Shown here: in pieces, positions 61,692-64,000 of the stretch
Layout: every line of letters starts with the position of its first letter
Numbering within the stretch: the first letter of the stretch is position 1
Source of the DNA: Ruminococcaceae bacterium UBA6413
GTDB taxonomy: Bacteria > Bacillota > Clostridia > Oscillospirales > Ruminococcaceae
Assembly: GCA_002437415.1 (NCBI GenBank)
Contig: DJPL01000004.1
Location: forward strand, 21,331-85,330
Reading direction: 5' to 3'
DNA length: 64,000 nucleotides
Made by a program: the position numbers and the translations under genes
The notes under the pieces: generated by a model
The model's database searches: none
What the model was told of the DNA's origin: nothing
What the model saw: only the letters and a program-made list of their open reading frames with translations

Positions 61692-62591
61692 TCAGTTTTC
61701 AAAACCTATGAATTTTTTGAAATCCTTATTCATTATTTTCATCCGCTTGCTGACCGCGCTGTGGGTTTTGTAACCGAGCCGATCGGCAATTTCTTTTTGA
61801 GTAAGTCCTTTTTCAGAAAGGTAATATATCTCTTTATCGGTGCTGTTTAAGGTTTTTGCAAATTCATCACGCAGGAAAATATACCGCTGTTCTTCAGCAG
61901 GATTATTTGCAAAAAAGTTTTTTACCCCCTCAATGTTTGTAGTCTCACTCTCCGACAACTCGCTGAAAAAGAGCGGTGCGCCGAGCTTGGTCTTGCAATG
62001 AGTCCACTTGTTGTAGAAGTTAATTTTGTCTTGGTTTAACTGCTCCGAAAAATCTTCGTGCTGCGGAATCTTTTTTGAAATGCCGAAAATTTCCGAAACC
62101 TGTTGACCTTGCATAACCGTTTCAATCAGCGTTTCGTCAATCACTCCGGCAACCTTTTCCACAACCGTATGTATTTCATCATCCGTTAGGTCGTCAATTT
62201 CCTTACTAACGGATTTTGCATAACAATCAAGCCCCACCATAACCGGTTCTTCATACATTTCAAAAAATCGGTCTATGTACCTGTTCAGCATTTCGGGGTT
62301 TGTATAGATTTTTGAAATCTCTTCGGAAAAATAGTCCGCGTCGGCATTCTCCAAAAAGTTTACGGGATAGTCCTTTGAAAAGTTTTTCATCTTTCGGTTT
62401 ACACCGAGCGGACGCAAATTTCCGAGCCAATATTCTCCGAAAATCTTCTTGGCACGAACAAAAATCTCAGATTGTTCACCGCCAAAATCGTATTCGCGAT
62501 CAAGTGTCATATTAGCTGTAAAATCATTTTGCTGAAAAAATGTTTGGAGCTCGGTTAATTGTTCGGGAGTGAATTTTATTTTCTTATCCAT
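61692..62591 (-). CDS. Sigma-70 region 4-like helix-turn-helix protein of the mobile element
   Basis: This 299-residue cytoplasmic protein has no recognisable N-terminal domain. It carries at the C-terminus a region 4-like helix-turn-helix (LNSTDKEIYYLSEKGLTQKEIADRLGYKTHSAVSKRM, about 250-287). The rest is acidic and helical. It is probably a DNA-binding regulator of the element. GGAGGAGA lies upstream of the ATG, and a terminator follows. The exact family is unknown. Confidence 0.65.
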   Translation of the reverse strand: MDKKIKFTPEQLTELQTFFQQNDFTANMTLDREYDFGGEQSEIFVRAKKIFGEYWLGNLRPLGVNRKMKNFSKDYPVNFLENADADYFSEEISKIYTNPEMLNRYIDRFFEMYEEPVMVGLDCYAKSVSKEIDDLTDDEIHTVVEKVAGVIDETLIETVMQGQQVSEIFGISKKIPQHEDFSEQLNQDKINFYNKWTHCKTKLGAPLFFSELSESETTNIEGVKNFFANNPAEEQRYIFLRDEFAKTLNSTDKEIYYLSEKGLTQKEIADRLGYKTHSAVSKRMKIMNKDFKKFIGFEN

Positions 62592-62641
62592 AAATCCTAT
62601 CTCCTCCGATTTTATGAAACTTGATAAATCTCAATATGCTA

Positions 62642-64000
62642 TCATGAAATAGAATTCCACCATCCGTTTTCGTTGGTAAATCCGTTTCTTTTCATGAAAG
62701 GGATAAGCACATCAATTTGTCCTTTTTTCGGAATGTCAACATTTTCGCAGCGAAGAATCGAAAAGATTTTCTCCTTTAGCCGATCTGCAACAGCAAACCA
62801 CTTATCAGTTTCTTCGCAAGCTGCTTTGTGCAGCTCCGTCCCTTCTTCGAAGTCATATTCATTGTCTTCAATATCTCGCGCTTTGTTATCCACATAGGCA
62901 AATAAAGCGGCAAGCTCCCTTTCGGTTTCAATAGTGTCGATATAAGACGCCGCTTCTTCGGCGGTTAATTTCTTTTTCGAAGACAGTATTGCTTTTAAAC
63001 TTATCTTTTCTTGCCCATTTTCCAAACTCAAACAGATAAAAAGAATATCATTCACATACAACTCCATACATGAATACACAGTTGTTTTTAAAATAATAGA
63101 TTCGGGGTCAGGTTCATTATCAAGTGCCTGAATCCAGTCATCAAGAATTCCTGTGAAAACTTTTCTGTCTTTCATCGTAACACGGACTTGTTTGCCGCCC
63201 ATTTTGTCAAAGCACTCACGCATATTCATAATATGTATAGAGTCGCCTTTCAACTGATAGAGGCAATCATATTTCTTTTTGATTTGGGCTGCTGTTTCTA
63301 AAAAACCGTCAATCCCAAACGGTTCACTGAAACTATCGCTCATTTCTTGTGCAATCACCGACGCAATTTGATATATGTCTTGTTGCGGCTTGATTTTGGA
63401 AGCAATACTGCGAGATTCGCTGTCATACTCGTCTTTCGGTGCACCGATTTCAAGCAATCCCATACAGTCTGCACTGTCTATGGCGGACTTCACGATTTCG
63501 AATACAGACGATGCTCTGCTTAAATGCTTATCGGAGAACTCTTTATTCAATTTCGGCAAATCCAACAAATCCGATCCCAGTGGATCAGTTTCAACCTTAC
63601 AAATGATAGCCTTTATTCGTTCAAGTTCAAACGGAAGATTGTCAACATCGAGACTTTCGATGTTGACAATGCGAACTTTCTTATGTTCGTTGCTTTTTCC
63701 GACAGGCACGATTACCGTATCGCCGATATGAATGGTTTTGTCTTCTGTTTGATAGTAGTATTGCTTTCCGCCGTATTCGAATTCACAACTGCATAGTCTT
63801 ACCGCGGAATAAGATTTTTCATTGAATACATAAAGTTCCGGTATATCAAGCATTTCACGAAGCTCATCAGAATACTTATCAAGCCACTTGTCGCCTTCGG
63901 AAAGATACCCGAAAATGCGAAACTTTTTGTTTCCTTCGTTTACGATTACAGCATCCCAGGATCCGACATCGGTTATCATCGTCAAATCAATCAATACCGA
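62642..64000 (-). CDS. Unknown protein with an LSm-like segment (5' end beyond window edge)
   Basis: This minus-strand frame is open to the right edge, so the start may lie outside; at least 450 residues are visible. Near visible residues 75-130 is a beta-rich segment (FEYGGKQYYYQ, IGDTVIVPVGKSNEHKKVRIVNIE), and near 260-300 a segment with the look of an LSm or Sm-like fold (GGKQVRVTMKDRKVFTGILDDW). The C-terminal 120 residues are acidic and helical. No family is recognised. It ends 50 bases before the HTH gene and probably belongs to the same element or its cargo. Confidence 0.6.
   Translation of the reverse strand, partial: SVLIDLTMITDVGSWDAVIVNEGNKKFRIFGYLSEGDKWLDKYSDELREMLDIPELYVFNEKSYSAVRLCSCEFEYGGKQYYYQTEDKTIHIGDTVIVPVGKSNEHKKVRIVNIESLDVDNLPFELERIKAIICKVETDPLGSDLLDLPKLNKEFSDKHLSRASSVFEIVKSAIDSADCMGLLEIGAPKDEYDSESRSIASKIKPQQDIYQIASVIAQEMSDSFSEPFGIDGFLETAAQIKKKYDCLYQLKGDSIHIMNMRECFDKMGGKQVRVTMKDRKVFTGILDDWIQALDNEPDPESIILKTTVYSCMELYVNDILFICLSLENGQEKISLKAILSSKKKLTAEEAASYIDTIETERELAALFAYVDNKARDIEDNEYDFEEGTELHKAACEETDKWFAVADRLKEKIFSILRCENVDIPKKGQIDVLIPFMKRNGFTNENGWWNSIS

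Overview
The window reads as a chromosomal segment of an anaerobic Gram-positive Clostridia member, most likely Oscillospiraceae/Ruminococcaceae ([Eubacterium] siraeum- or Ruminococcus-like). This is inferred from dense operons, strong AGGAGG/GAAAGG ribosome binding sites, consensus sigma-A promoters with 17-nt spacers, moderate GC and the protein families present. UGA is an ordinary stop codon here.

Layout: 1-4.6 kb is a translation/RNA block (infB 3' part, rbfA, nrnA-like, truB, ribF). 4.7-9.6 kb is a Gld-type ABC export operon (ATPase, permease, GldG-like, DUF4340). 9.7-12.1 kb holds two small or unplaced proteins and a MocR/2-aminoadipate-type aminotransferase. 12.5-17.6 kb has two ABC exporters with N-terminal zinc ribbons enclosing a DUF1854 protein. 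18-21.7 kb is a glycolytic block (pgk, tpiA, gpmI). 22.2-25.1 kb carries rimI and polA on the minus strand. 25.6-38.6 kb is a plus-strand housekeeping run (lysC, a DUF115-like protein, thyA, a DEDD exonuclease, a sialate O-acetylesterase, malQ, pth, mfd, a membrane protein, aroK).

38.9-51.4 kb is a surface-polysaccharide locus: a PfkB sugar kinase, rfbA/B/C for dTDP-rhamnose precursors, an SDR enzyme, an RgpF-type rhamnan protein, a capsule-synthesis-like protein, a WcbI-type protein, a GT52-like transferase, a CMP-Kdo synthetase-like enzyme and an HMGL-type aldolase fused to a DUF115-like domain. The last three together suggest that an unusual CMP-activated ulosonic acid is made and transferred.

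51.4-56.2 kb is accessory: a secreted protein, an ECF sigma factor with a probable membrane partner, a TetR regulator with its own operator, a flavodoxin, a small zinc protein, a SAP-domain protein and a PUA/ASCH-like protein. From about 56.4 kb to the right edge lies an integrative mobilizable element on the minus strand: serine recombinase, small coupled ORF, ParB-like protein, relaxase, MobC-like protein, a candidate oriT, an HTH protein and an unknown protein cut by the edge. Its mobilization genes look damaged: the relaxase has a TGA at codon 7 and mobC lacks a normal start.

Between genes there are several structured repeats: a 113-bp tandem pair with a compensatory base-pair change, a related 104-bp tandem repeat upstream of polA, and a MITE-like inverted-repeat element before pgk. 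No rRNA, tRNA or CRISPR array was recognised.
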